Below are positions 33,502 to 41,966 of a stretch of 64,000 nucleotides of DNA, piece by piece. Location of the stretch: contig JAYKYS010000011.1 in the NCBI GenBank assembly GCA_036924285.1, forward strand, positions 9,936,001-10,000,000, given 5' to 3'. A program made the translations under genes and the position numbers. Each line of letters begins with the position of its first letter. The first letter of the stretch is position 1. The DNA comes from Asterella californica. Its lineage: Eukaryota; Streptophyta; Marchantiopsida; Marchantiales; Aytoniaceae. The notes beneath the pieces were generated by a model that searched no databases, was not told where the DNA came from, and saw only the letters and a list, made by a program, of their open reading frames with translations.

Positions 33502-34494
33502 TCAGTCTTCGGTTTGTTCTTCATCAGCATCGTTCTCCTCCGCCTCAGCCTCTTCAGTAGCCGGGGCGTCTTCATCTCTTGTCATCCTCTCCTTCAATAA
33601 TTCAATAACCATCGGTAGCAAGGCACGAGGGACTGGAATCGGCTTCAAGTCCCAAGGTACGTGAGGAACAGTGAAGATAACCATCGGAGCTATCACACTA
33701 GGATCCACACAATCAATCTCTCTAGTTGAGAAAGAAAATGCCTTACCATGGCTAACTATCATATACTCGAAAGCTCTTTTCTCCACTTCAGTCAAGAAGC
33801 CACCCCCTCCTATCTGGAGTTGCTCGAGTGTCTCTTGAGTAAACTTGTGTCCTATCTGTTTAGGATCTCTCAGTACAGGCTCAGTGGCCGCTAACTCCAT
33901 CTGCTGTCGTGAATCAACAAGTAACTGGGTCGCCACTAGTTTCACCTTCTTCGCTACAGTTTTGTATTTGGTGCGAACCTCTGCTTCTTCACGAGAGCCA
34001 CACCAGCAGATTGCATCCTTCCATCCACTCTCCAGTCTCGGATGAGGACGAGATTGCAAGCACGAGGTAATCTCCTCATAGACCTTACGAGAGTGGATAG
34101 GGATCACCACCCTTCCTCCCATCTGCTCCATCAACCTATCTACATCATCCAGCCAACGAACAAAAGACTGTACACCTACAAACTCCTCGTAAACATCAGA
34201 AATCATCTCACCTTCGTTCAGAACTCCTGTACAGTGCAGATTTTCTGCATACTTCTCCATCTGCCTTCTACTCTTCTCAGTCAAATCTTCTACTCGCGTG
34301 AACTCACTCCAATCATCAGAACTGAAAGTCATCAAACCAGATTTCCAACTATGTACAGTGTTATCGTTCTCAGAATCTTGAGCAACCTCTTCGTCAGCCT
34401 GCTGTGATCCCACAGGCTGCTCAAGCGGGATCATAGTAGTAGCAGATCCATCACTCTTGGTATCCCGGTCTACAAGAGTGGTTTCAGAAAACCC
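33502..34494 (-). pseudogene. D pol remnant (pre-RT domain fused to acidic tail)
   Basis: The frame is open from the slippery site (34494) to 33502, with an internal ATG at 34434. It matches the E3 and B pre-RT region (RTKYKTVAKKVK, GHKFTQETLEQLQIGG, SHGKAFSFSTREIDCVDPS, VPHVPWDLKPIPVPRA) up to LLKERM, then jumps to an acidic Glu/Asp-rich end like the last residues of E3 pol. The deletion removed RT to integrase but kept an open frame. As the frame is intact it could still be translated, with no enzyme activity expected. Confidence 0.85.
34452..34494 (-). promoter_or_regulatory. D gag/pol -1 frameshift signal
   Basis: On minus, GGGTTTT (34494-34488) is in phase G GGT TTT; a 7-nt spacer follows, then CACTCTTG (34480-34473) pairs perfectly with CAAGAGTG (34459-34452). 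In the -1 frame a TAA immediately precedes the GGG, so pol opens exactly at the heptamer, as in B. Confidence 0.8.
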
Positions 34495-37016
34495 TTACTC
34501 CTACAGATAGGAGAATCTCTCAAAGTTTGTCTGTTTCGTTCGTGGTTCGTACGAACGGTCAGAAACTGCACAGAACGTCTATCATCTGGACTACGGATCC
34601 TAGCATAGTGAGATCCGTCATCCATTACTTTCGTCTCCATTCGAACTGCAGTGATATAAGGCTGACCAAGAATCACAGGATAAGAAGCAGAAGATTGCAC
34701 GAAGAAGTGCTGATCTACCTCCACATCACCCAGCTTCACTCTCACGTTGGGACAAGCGCCGTATAACTCACCCTTTTGGTTGTTTGCAGCTCGTAGCACC
34801 CAACCATGGTTCAGTTCGATAGGCCATTGTCCTCTCTCGTACACCTCCCGTGACATGATGTTGATCTCAGAACCGTGATCAACTAACGCAGCAACAGGTT
34901 CAAGACTTCCAAGGCGAACTCGTGTAGCAGTCGTAGCACGAGCCCAGTGCCTTTTTCTGAAGTCACTATCAGTAGCTGGACTCTCGTCACCAGCTTCTCT
35001 ATCATCAAACTCAGCAGTGTTGGTACCAGCAACCAACGCTTCTTGCTGGTACTCTGTATCATCAGCCTCCTGAAAATGCACCTTGCCGAACTCTGCATCA
35101 TTCATAGAAGCTCCTATCACATCAATCATCTGGCTTTCTACTTGCTCGGACATCACCTGTCTCTTCCGCTTGATGATGTCGATGATCAGCTCGTGAAACT
35201 CCCTCTTCGCAATACCAAGAACCTCCCGAAGAGAAAACTCGATTAGCGTGTCAAGTATTCTCTGCTCCAAGATGCCCTTGAGATCGGTTGAAGTCTCAAT
35301 ATCAGCTGCCAACTTATAAGCCGGTCCTTTCCCTTTCTCTTGGGCAGTAAACCGTCTACCAGCAGTCGTTGGCTCCTGCTGAGATCTCTGCACGTCCTCC
35401 ATCGGACCTGGTGCAGGTGGAGGAGCTGTAGAGGTAGAAGGGATGTCTTCAGGAGAAGCCGCTCGTCTCCTCGTGACCCTCCGTCTATCTCCAGTCTCCT
35501 CTGGAACTCCAGTATCAAGTTCATAGGCTTCTCGTCGCCTCTTCTCCTCCACAGAAGCATCCTGCCAGTGAACGTGTCTATCCACGTCCAAGAATGCTTT
35601 GATAGACGCAGCATCAACAGGATCTCCCCACCCTGTGACCCTACGGATAGTTTCTGCTCCTCTCTTCAGTACTTCAGAAGGAACTTGAACAGGTTTCTTC
35701 TCAGTAGTCCTATCTAGCAACGTAGGACAAGAAGAAACTTCAATGTGACCGGCATATACATCAGGATTTACCGGTGGTGTCATCAATGCATGTACAGTTG
35801 CAGCAGCTGTAATCTGAGGTAGACTCCTCATGCCTTCTCGTCCAAACTGCGTGCTTAGCGGCTCTCCAGTAGAAGAAAGGTGCAGCCTATCGTTCTGGTA
35901 GCGAACCACACCATCTCGCAGAGCAGCCGTGAGCTCTTGACAGTCCCCTCGGAAATGATCTTGACTGTCACACCAGATACATCTACGAACAGGAGCACCT
36001 CTTGGACGTGCAGCAGCAGGCGTCGGTGGCTGCTCTCTCTGCAGACCAGCTAGCTCCACCTTCAATTCTCTCATCTGCCGAATCAGGTCTTCGATCTGGT
36101 TCTGCTGTCCATGGTTCTCTGCAGGTCTCTGAACCGGTGCCCTTTGTGCAGGAACTGGCACCACTGGTATCAAAGGTACTGCAGCCGGTACAACAGGTCT
36201 GGGAGCAGGAGCCGGAGGTTGCTGTACTTGAGGAGCAGTGCGAGGTTGAGCGGCCACTTCTGCAAGCGGACGTCCTCCCACAGCCACTCTTCCACGCCTT
36301 TGTCTCGTCAATACAGCAACAGCATCCTCAACTCTCCCCCAATCAATAGTAACTCCTCCTTCAGCAGATCGATCGGCCAACATAAAGCACAACCGATCTG
36401 TCGTAGTATCATCGGTAGCTTGCAGGAAAAGCTCGGTTTTCCTAGCATCTAAGGTTATCCTCTCAAGAGTTGAGAGTTGTCGGTATCTCCGATCAAACTC
36501 TCTCAGCATCTCATTCTGGTTCATCATACGACCAGGTTGCTGCTCAACCCAGTCCAGAAACGTTCTTCTAGTGACTCTTTCTGAATCTTCTTCAAGAAAC
36601 TCCTCTCGAAGAGATCGTTTGAAACTCATCCAGACACCTAGATTTCTTCTCTGTACATCCCTAACCTGGTCCCGCAACTCAGAGATTACAGCTAACTCGA
36701 AACTCCCTATCATCTCAGCATCAGTAACTCTAACTAGTTCCATCTCTCCTCTGTATTCACGCAGATATCTAGAAATATCTCTACCTTCAAATCTACCGCA
36801 TCTATTCACAATTGCTTGCAAAGCCTTGGTAGACTTCAACTCACCACCTCCAATGATCGGATGTTGTTGGACCAGGGCCGCAAGTGTCTTCAGAATCTCA
36901 GCCGTATCTAGACCAGATGCAGATGTCGCTGTAGCCGCTGGAGCTATAGAAGGAGCTGCAGTAGACGTAGATGCAGCAGGCGTAGAAGTAGCAGCAGCAG
37001 CACTCTTGCGATCCAT
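34470..37016 (-). CDS. D gag-protease polyprotein
   Basis: 848 aa from ATG 37016 (MDRKS, conserved in F; a longer reading from 37049 uses a non-ATG codon). Ala/Thr-rich N-terminus; GLDTAEILKTLAALVQQHP; capsid-like region; Pro/Ala/Val-rich linker; zinc knuckle CIWCDSQDHFRGDC near residues 344-358; charged linker; protease with VDHGSEIN near residue 709 and ILGQPYI. No stop or frameshift. Protease triplet DHG as in B and E3. Function as for B gag. The intact frame next to near-identical LTRs suggests recent mobility. Confidence 0.92.
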   Translation of the reverse strand: MDRKSAAAATSTPAASTSTAAPSIAPAATATSASGLDTAEILKTLAALVQQHPIIGGGELKSTKALQAIVNRCGRFEGRDISRYLREYRGEMELVRVTDAEMIGSFELAVISELRDQVRDVQRRNLGVWMSFKRSLREEFLEEDSERVTRRTFLDWVEQQPGRMMNQNEMLREFDRRYRQLSTLERITLDARKTELFLQATDDTTTDRLCFMLADRSAEGGVTIDWGRVEDAVAVLTRQRRGRVAVGGRPLAEVAAQPRTAPQVQQPPAPAPRPVVPAAVPLIPVVPVPAQRAPVQRPAENHGQQNQIEDLIRQMRELKVELAGLQREQPPTPAAARPRGAPVRRCIWCDSQDHFRGDCQELTAALRDGVVRYQNDRLHLSSTGEPLSTQFGREGMRSLPQITAAATVHALMTPPVNPDVYAGHIEVSSCPTLLDRTTEKKPVQVPSEVLKRGAETIRRVTGWGDPVDAASIKAFLDVDRHVHWQDASVEEKRRREAYELDTGVPEETGDRRRVTRRRAASPEDIPSTSTAPPPAPGPMEDVQRSQQEPTTAGRRFTAQEKGKGPAYKLAADIETSTDLKGILEQRILDTLIEFSLREVLGIAKREFHELIIDIIKRKRQVMSEQVESQMIDVIGASMNDAEFGKVHFQEADDTEYQQEALVAGTNTAEFDDREAGDESPATDSDFRKRHWARATTATRVRLGSLEPVAALVDHGSEINIMSREVYERGQWPIELNHGWVLRAANNQKGELYGACPNVRVKLGDVEVDQHFFVQSSASYPVILGQPYITAVRMETKVMDDGSHYARIRSPDDRRSVQFLTVRTNHERNRQTLRDSPICRSKGFLKPLL

Positions 37017-37059
37017 CTCTTCTCCTTGTAGTGAACTCAACCTTCTCAATCAATCACCC

Positions 37060-37087
37060 CTGAGTTCAACTCTCAGTCGAAGCACCA
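37060..37087 (-). other. D primer-binding site with tRNA T-arm-like extension
   Basis: Minus-strand TGGTGCTTCGACTGAGAG (37087-37070) starts 2 nt inside the LTR. On plus, 37060-37087 reads CTGAG, TTCAACT, CTCAG, TCGAAGC, A, CCA: a perfect 5-bp T-stem, a TTCRANY-type loop, a 7-nt acceptor strand and ACCA. The tRNA is not one I can name. F has a related site (TGGTGCTTCCACTGAGAC). Confidence 0.65.
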
Positions 37088-37089
37088 GA

Positions 37090-38417
37090 TGTCGAGTTGA
37101 GAGTTTTCCTGGGAAGGGCGGAACCTTCTGGCTGTGATAGATCTCGAAGGCTGTGTTTAGTCTACTCAGGGAAGCGTTGGACTTCAGGCTATGGTTGCTT
37201 ACTACAGAGATAGGCTTCAGATCAAAAGGGAACAGTATAAACACTCACTCAGGTCGAATGGACCCTCCAGTATGTTCAGGAAGTGAAAATCAGGTCAGAC
37301 TAGCAGTAATAAGGTCAGACAGCGAACTTTAACAGTCCAGAATCAGAAACATACAATGGTTCAGGCTTCAGAACTCCTCCTACATGTAAGTGAGGCCCTA
37401 CTGACCATACACACGAAGTTTCAGCTTGAGATCAAATCAGAGTGTCGAGATATGGGCAGAAACGTTCAGAGCAGAGAAATTACGGCAATTTCTGGTACCC
37501 AGACAGCTATTTCGACCTAGAACAAAGAATTGGCTCGATCACTTTCGAAGATTCTTACAGGATTTGCAGTAAACAGCTTGCTGAACACTCCTGTGAAGTT
37601 GGGCCTCCTGATTGTACACAGAACTCCAGATCTCGCTCTCTGAAGTTTGTGCTCTAGATTGAGAGCTTTTCGGACCCCCTCTGCTTCAGCGGTCGCCCTG
37701 AATTACTCACAATTTCAATTGACATGAAAATTTGGGGACAGTCGTAGCCCTGCTGCCAATGAACGCGACCTCGAAGGTTTGAAGCGATTTTCTCAAATCT
37801 ACTGCGATTGACACCGAAAACCCCAAAATCAACAGAACTGCTGCAATTCTGGCACAAATCAAACTTCAATCAGCCATAACTCCTTCTTTATTGCTCCAAA
37901 TCGATCAAAAATTTCGCTGACAGTGCTTGGCACGACGAACCCTATCTCCCTGTGCTCTCAGATTTCGAAGACCTTCTCTCCAAATGCTAGAACTCCTCTT
38001 AAGACCCCTACTACTAAGTTTAGCAGTACAAAAAGACAAAAATTGGACCAATGGGAGTTCATAGCTCCACTCCCCTGTCCTTTTGTGTCCCAAACCACGT
38101 GGTGACTTAATCTCATACATAGGCTACCACGTCAAGCCTCTAAAGTGCCAGCATAGACCTTAAACTACATGCGAAGACATGTAAAACGACACGTAATCCC
38201 GAAAGATAACCTAACCTCGCTAGGAAACATGCATGGACGACATGTAATTACAACCCATGACCTTAACTCCATCTACATGGTAATCTACCTACTAAGACTC
38301 AAAAATATATAACATCCTCTAGTGTCGACTTCTCTGAGGTCTTAATTTCACTCAGAGAGACTAACGCTTGATAGAGAGGTGAATTATTTACAATGTAAAA
38401 TGATTCACATCACGACA
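37090..38417 (-). repeat. D 5' LTR
   Basis: 1328 bp, almost identical to 32128-33455 (differences seen at about 37763, 37988 and 38160). Its inner end together with the primer site can form an imperfect hairpin (AACTCTCAACTCGA against TCGACTGAGAGTT). Confidence 0.92.
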
Positions 38418-38421
38418 ACGC

Positions 38422-39524
38422 GTCTCCACGATATAAGCAAACACTACCACAACTATAGCTTCTCCTTAATACTGTGGGATCGTCCTACCACTCCTCTAGG
38501 AACGTGCGAGAAGGTCTTCTACTACCTTAGACAAGTCCATAAGTACTTGTACGCATCCCTGTAAGACACCAAGAGCTATTGATCTAGGGTAAAGCCAAAG
38601 CTAAGACTACAGGAATAGTGTTGGGATGGGTGACCTATTAGTTTTACACTTCTCATACAACTGAAACTTGCATACCTCTCTCACGCACGCCAGCAAGCTG
38701 GTTTGCGGCAGACTCGAGCTCAGACTCAAGCTCAAGCTCCGCTCCGCCTCCGCACTCTTGCACTCAGCTTTTCACGTCTCTGCAGTCACGCACCTCTGCT
38801 CCTCGAAGTCTTTAAACTCTTCGCTCTGCTTGGACTCCCGGTTACATCTCGAATTGCACCAAATTGCACCAAAAGAGACTCAAAAATAGCAAAAACATCT
38901 CGCGGGTGCACACGGATAATCAAAAATCTGACGTAAGACATCAAGAACACCCAAAGCCAACCCGAACACCATTACAATAGGTCCGCGAATGCACATACAC
39001 ACTTCGCGAATGCGCACACACACAAGAAAATTCCTAAACTCGAGTTTTCACTCGAGTTTTCACACGAAATTGCACAAAAATCTGACGTAACTAGCATTTT
39101 TGCACTTTCGGATAACACGGCAGCGAACTTCGACATGCCATAACTTCTCCGATGCTCGACCAAACTCCACGAAACTTGATGCACTAGAATCGTCTCTCAA
39201 TGCGCTTCCAAAGAGCTCACTCCAGTCTGACATTGACAAGTACTTCGTCTGTCATGAACAAACACGCACTCCGGTCCGAATAGATCACTTCAAGAACATT
39301 CTGCAAACTTTCTGCAGCACTTTCGCGTGACAGAAAATCTCCACTTGACCCCACAACAGCAATCAATCCGCGAACACCAAGGTATCATGCGCCCACACAC
39401 ACCTCGATCGCAGGTCCAAACAATCAAACACGAACGACAACGTCCGAAGATACCAGCGGACGATTTCAGATCAGCAAGCTCTTACTGAACTCTGCCTCGA
39501 CATGCACTCAGTTCTTCAAGTAAT
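38422..39524 (-). other. Element A 5' leader, part 2, with 5S-like motif
   Basis: About 1.1 kb without coding frame between the D target site and the 290-bp block. It holds a 5S rRNA-like piece on plus (TTGGGATGGGTGACCTATTA, about 38612-38631), a tandem CTCGAGTTTTCA pair near 39040, and a repeated CGCGAATGC-ACACAC motif near 38985-39020. Confidence 0.45.
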
Positions 39525-39814
39525 CTGAACAGAGAAATTATCATCTCCAACAGTGCAACAAAGTCACAAACGGTCAAGTCAAACCCAATCTATGCTCGAA
39601 GAGAATCCGAGTTACACTCAACTAGACTATCCATCATAGCTGGAGCTTGAAGGCTCAACTTGAAGAACTAAGGCCTCCAAGCCTTACGTGCGAAGTATAC
39701 CCCTAGTGGGCTATCCCATCAACTCGCCCTAACGGCACTAACGGCTTTACTGAGATTCTTCACTACGCACTCGGCCAACCTAGCCGAGGTGCCCAAACTA
39801 ACGTGACATCTCAC
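39525..39814 (-). repeat. 290-bp block shared with the A 3' LTR
   Basis: Same orientation as 6651-6940 and clearly homologous (TTATCATCTCCAACA, GGAGCTTGAAGGCTCAACTT, CACTCGGCCAACCTAGCCGA). Homology stops at both ends. By position it should be the A 5' LTR or its core, but the 106-bp ends seen at 6538-7048 are missing, so it could instead belong to a related element. Confidence 0.5.
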
Positions 39815-39949
39815 GTAACTAACATAATATAACTTCGAGCTATCCACTCAGAAATCGAATCCTTCTTCAACTTCAGATCGAGAGCCTTGGTTTCCAGAAA
39901 ACTGTCACTAAAGCTCACTTCATGAAATCTAATGTCAAAGTTATCACGT

Positions 39950-41302
39950 TATCGTGTCGGATATTGCGTGAAGGATGTCCAAGAAAACGCGAGGTTCCTG
40001 GCTGTGGAGATGTTGTGTGCCAAACAGAGACAAGACAGAGAAGAACAACCACGAAAACGAACGCGCAATATATACCACTCCAAATGTATGTACACTGCCG
40101 TTTCTTTCTCCTAACAGCACAAAACTAAGGAACAGACCAGAGCGATCTGTAACCTACTTCAGAATCCCTAAAACAAACCCCTGAATCGCAACCCTAGCCT
40201 GAAATCGCCAAAGCGTAGCTCAAAGCAAGAGAAACTTCTCTTTGCTAACAACCAGAGCACAACAGTATCACGCGATCCAAACCCAAGTCCAAACCACATC
40301 CACACACTAGCTCTTGGCTAAAGCTAGCTACCACAAGCCATACACAACCAACTAAGTCCTTAACGAACTCAAAAGGACGAAACCTGTAGCAAAGGAACCG
40401 AAAAAGACCTATCTGGGAACTTTCTCCTTTCGCCAAACGATCTTCAAATGTTGATAGGGTCTCCTTCCCTGACTCCGTTGGCCCAAGCAACCTTCAGATC
40501 CGACTCCCGATAGTCGAGATATCGCCAATTTTCGGTCGCAGGTGACCGAACCTTCAAAAACTCCTCCCTGCGGCTTAAAACCGCTCACACCGCACAAACG
40601 GATCGTCTAAACTGATATCCGCCTTCGCTGGTAGGTAGATCTGGCTACCCTGAACCCAACAAGACTCCAAACAAGCCGTTTGGAGTTCCCCTTGCAAAAC
40701 TACTCGAGAAATTCGGTCGCAGGCTATAAAAAGCTGACGTAAATCGACTCCCTGCGGCTCAAATTCGCTCACCACACCCAAACCAACAATCCAATTCACT
40801 TACAGTCTTCTCCTATGCGTACATGAGGACTCCCTGATCGCGTAGGCACCAAGAACGAAGAGCTTGACTCACCGATCGCGAAGAACAATCCAATCTCAGG
40901 TCGCAGGCGATGAAAACCTGACGCAAGCGCTTCCCTGCGAGCCAATTTCTCTCACAACTCTCAAACCGCTCGATAAAACTTTGTATCGTCTTCAATTTCC
41001 TGAAGAACTCGTTGTTCTGATCCCGATGGATCCAAGGACAGCAAGTTTGGACTCTGGAACGGCCTGAACGGTCCAACTCTCCTTCACAGGTAACTGAAAA
41101 CCCCAAATCTGTTTCCTGCGTCTCAATTTCTCCCAGAACACAACCCCCGATCCGTCTCTTCAAGAACCGTCTTAACCTGTGCGTAGCCTGCACAGATCTG
41201 AACCCGATGACACCTTGCGCGCGTGTATTGGACTTCCCAATTCTCCAAAACATCCACCGACAGGTCGTAAGAACAAGCAAGCCCCTTAAGCAGCCCCTCT
41301 AG
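39950..41302 (-). repeat. E1 truncated 3' LTR
   Basis: Matches 41967 to about 43320 closely, then switches to gag at CCTCTAGC, a microhomology present in both the LTR of the related E3 (near 62310) and gag (near 60297). A TATA-like TATATAT (minus, about 40069-40075) lies about 120 nt before the LTR end. Confidence 0.85.
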
Positions 41303-41890
41303 CTTCTCCTGCAACTTCTCATCTGCAGCCCGAAGAAATAGCTCTGTCTTGTTGGACTGCAACGTCAACTTCTCCATCCTGGTCTGCCGTGAAAACTGCT
41401 TCTCAAACTCTCTGAGCAGCTCAGTAGCTTGTAAACCCTTCTTTGGCTGCTCAACCCACTCCAAAAATGACTTCTTGGTGACTCGATCAGAGTCCTCCAA
41501 GAAGTACTCATCCATCAAAGCACGAGCAAAAGTCTCCCAATCCTTGTTAAAATGCTTCGTTAGCATTTTAACATGATGCCTAATCTCTGGAGCTGCTGCC
41601 AACTCAAACGTCTCAATCATCTCATCTTCTGAGACCCGGTTCAGCTCCATCTCCTTCACATAATGTCTCAAATACTTTGAGACATCTCTTCCATCAAACT
41701 GGTCAATCCTGCTGACCACCGCTTGTAGCGCCTTTGTTGCCAAAGCTTCCTTCTGCTCATCAGACTGTTGCTGCCGTAAGAACATAGTGAAAGCTTGGAA
41801 CATCGATGCAGTCGCCGGATCCAACTGCACATTCGGTAACCCACTTGAACCACTAGCTCCATCTCCATCACCTTTCCCATCCGCACTCAT
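41295..41890 (-). pseudogene. E1 gag fragment
   Basis: Gag N-terminus from ATG 41890 (MSADGKGDG): LDPATASMFQAFTMFLRQQQ, DVSKYLRHYVKEMELNRV, ALMDEYFLEDSDRVTKKSFLEWV, ending in KLQEKLEGLL. The open frame runs on to 41123 but that part is LTR read in the antisense of its usual meaning, not gag. The zinc knuckle and protease are lost. It lacks the 2-bp deletion that breaks E3 gag. Confidence 0.85.
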
Positions 41891-41945
41891 GACTGCCAAT
41901 CTCTTCTTCAAAGTTCACACACAGAAGAAATCTCAACCCCAGACC

Positions 41946-41963
41946 TTCACGTCGAGTTCACCA
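41946..41963 (-). other. E1 primer-binding site
   Basis: Minus-strand TGGTGAACTCGACGTGAA, identical to B and E3, 3 nt inside the LTR. Confidence 0.75.
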
Positions 41964-41966
41964 CCG

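Larger units (their letters stand above)
32128..38417 (-). mobile_element. Element D: young, non-autonomous gag-protease element
   Basis: 6.29 kb, with 1328-bp LTRs (32128-33455 and 37090-38417; TGTCG...CGACA) and target duplication ACGC (32124-32127, 38418-38421). I found only three differences between the two LTRs, which makes this the youngest insertion in the window. Gag-protease is intact and the frameshift site is present, but pol stops after the pre-RT domain: RT, RNase H and integrase are deleted. It would depend on enzymes from a relative such as E or F. Confidence 0.93.
6538..39814 (-). mobile_element. Element A: old Ty3/gypsy element split by four insertions
   Basis: Read on the minus strand, coding pieces appear in canonical order: gag (31.6-30.3 kb), aspartic protease (28.5-27.9 kb), RT (17.55-16.68 kb), RNase H, integrase zinc domain, integrase core and a PHD finger (9.4-7.2 kb), then a polypurine tract and LTR. 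The gaps are exactly filled by B, C, solo LTR D1 and D. All pieces carry stops, so A is dead and older than its guests. The lower boundary (LTR at 6538-7048) is fairly clear. The upper boundary rests only on a 290-bp block shared between 6651-6940 and 39525-39814, so the outer end is uncertain. Confidence 0.75.

Noticed and set aside
34042..37137. Plus-strand frames up to 188 codons across D
   Set aside because: Shadow frames antisense to the intact D gag-protease, with Ser/Arg-rich nonsense composition.
40245..41280. Several 60-155-codon frames recurring at 42185-43352, 53147-54314 and 61427-62351
   Set aside because: They are the same frames in the four E LTR copies, with no conserved start and frame breaks between copies; LTR sequence, not protein.
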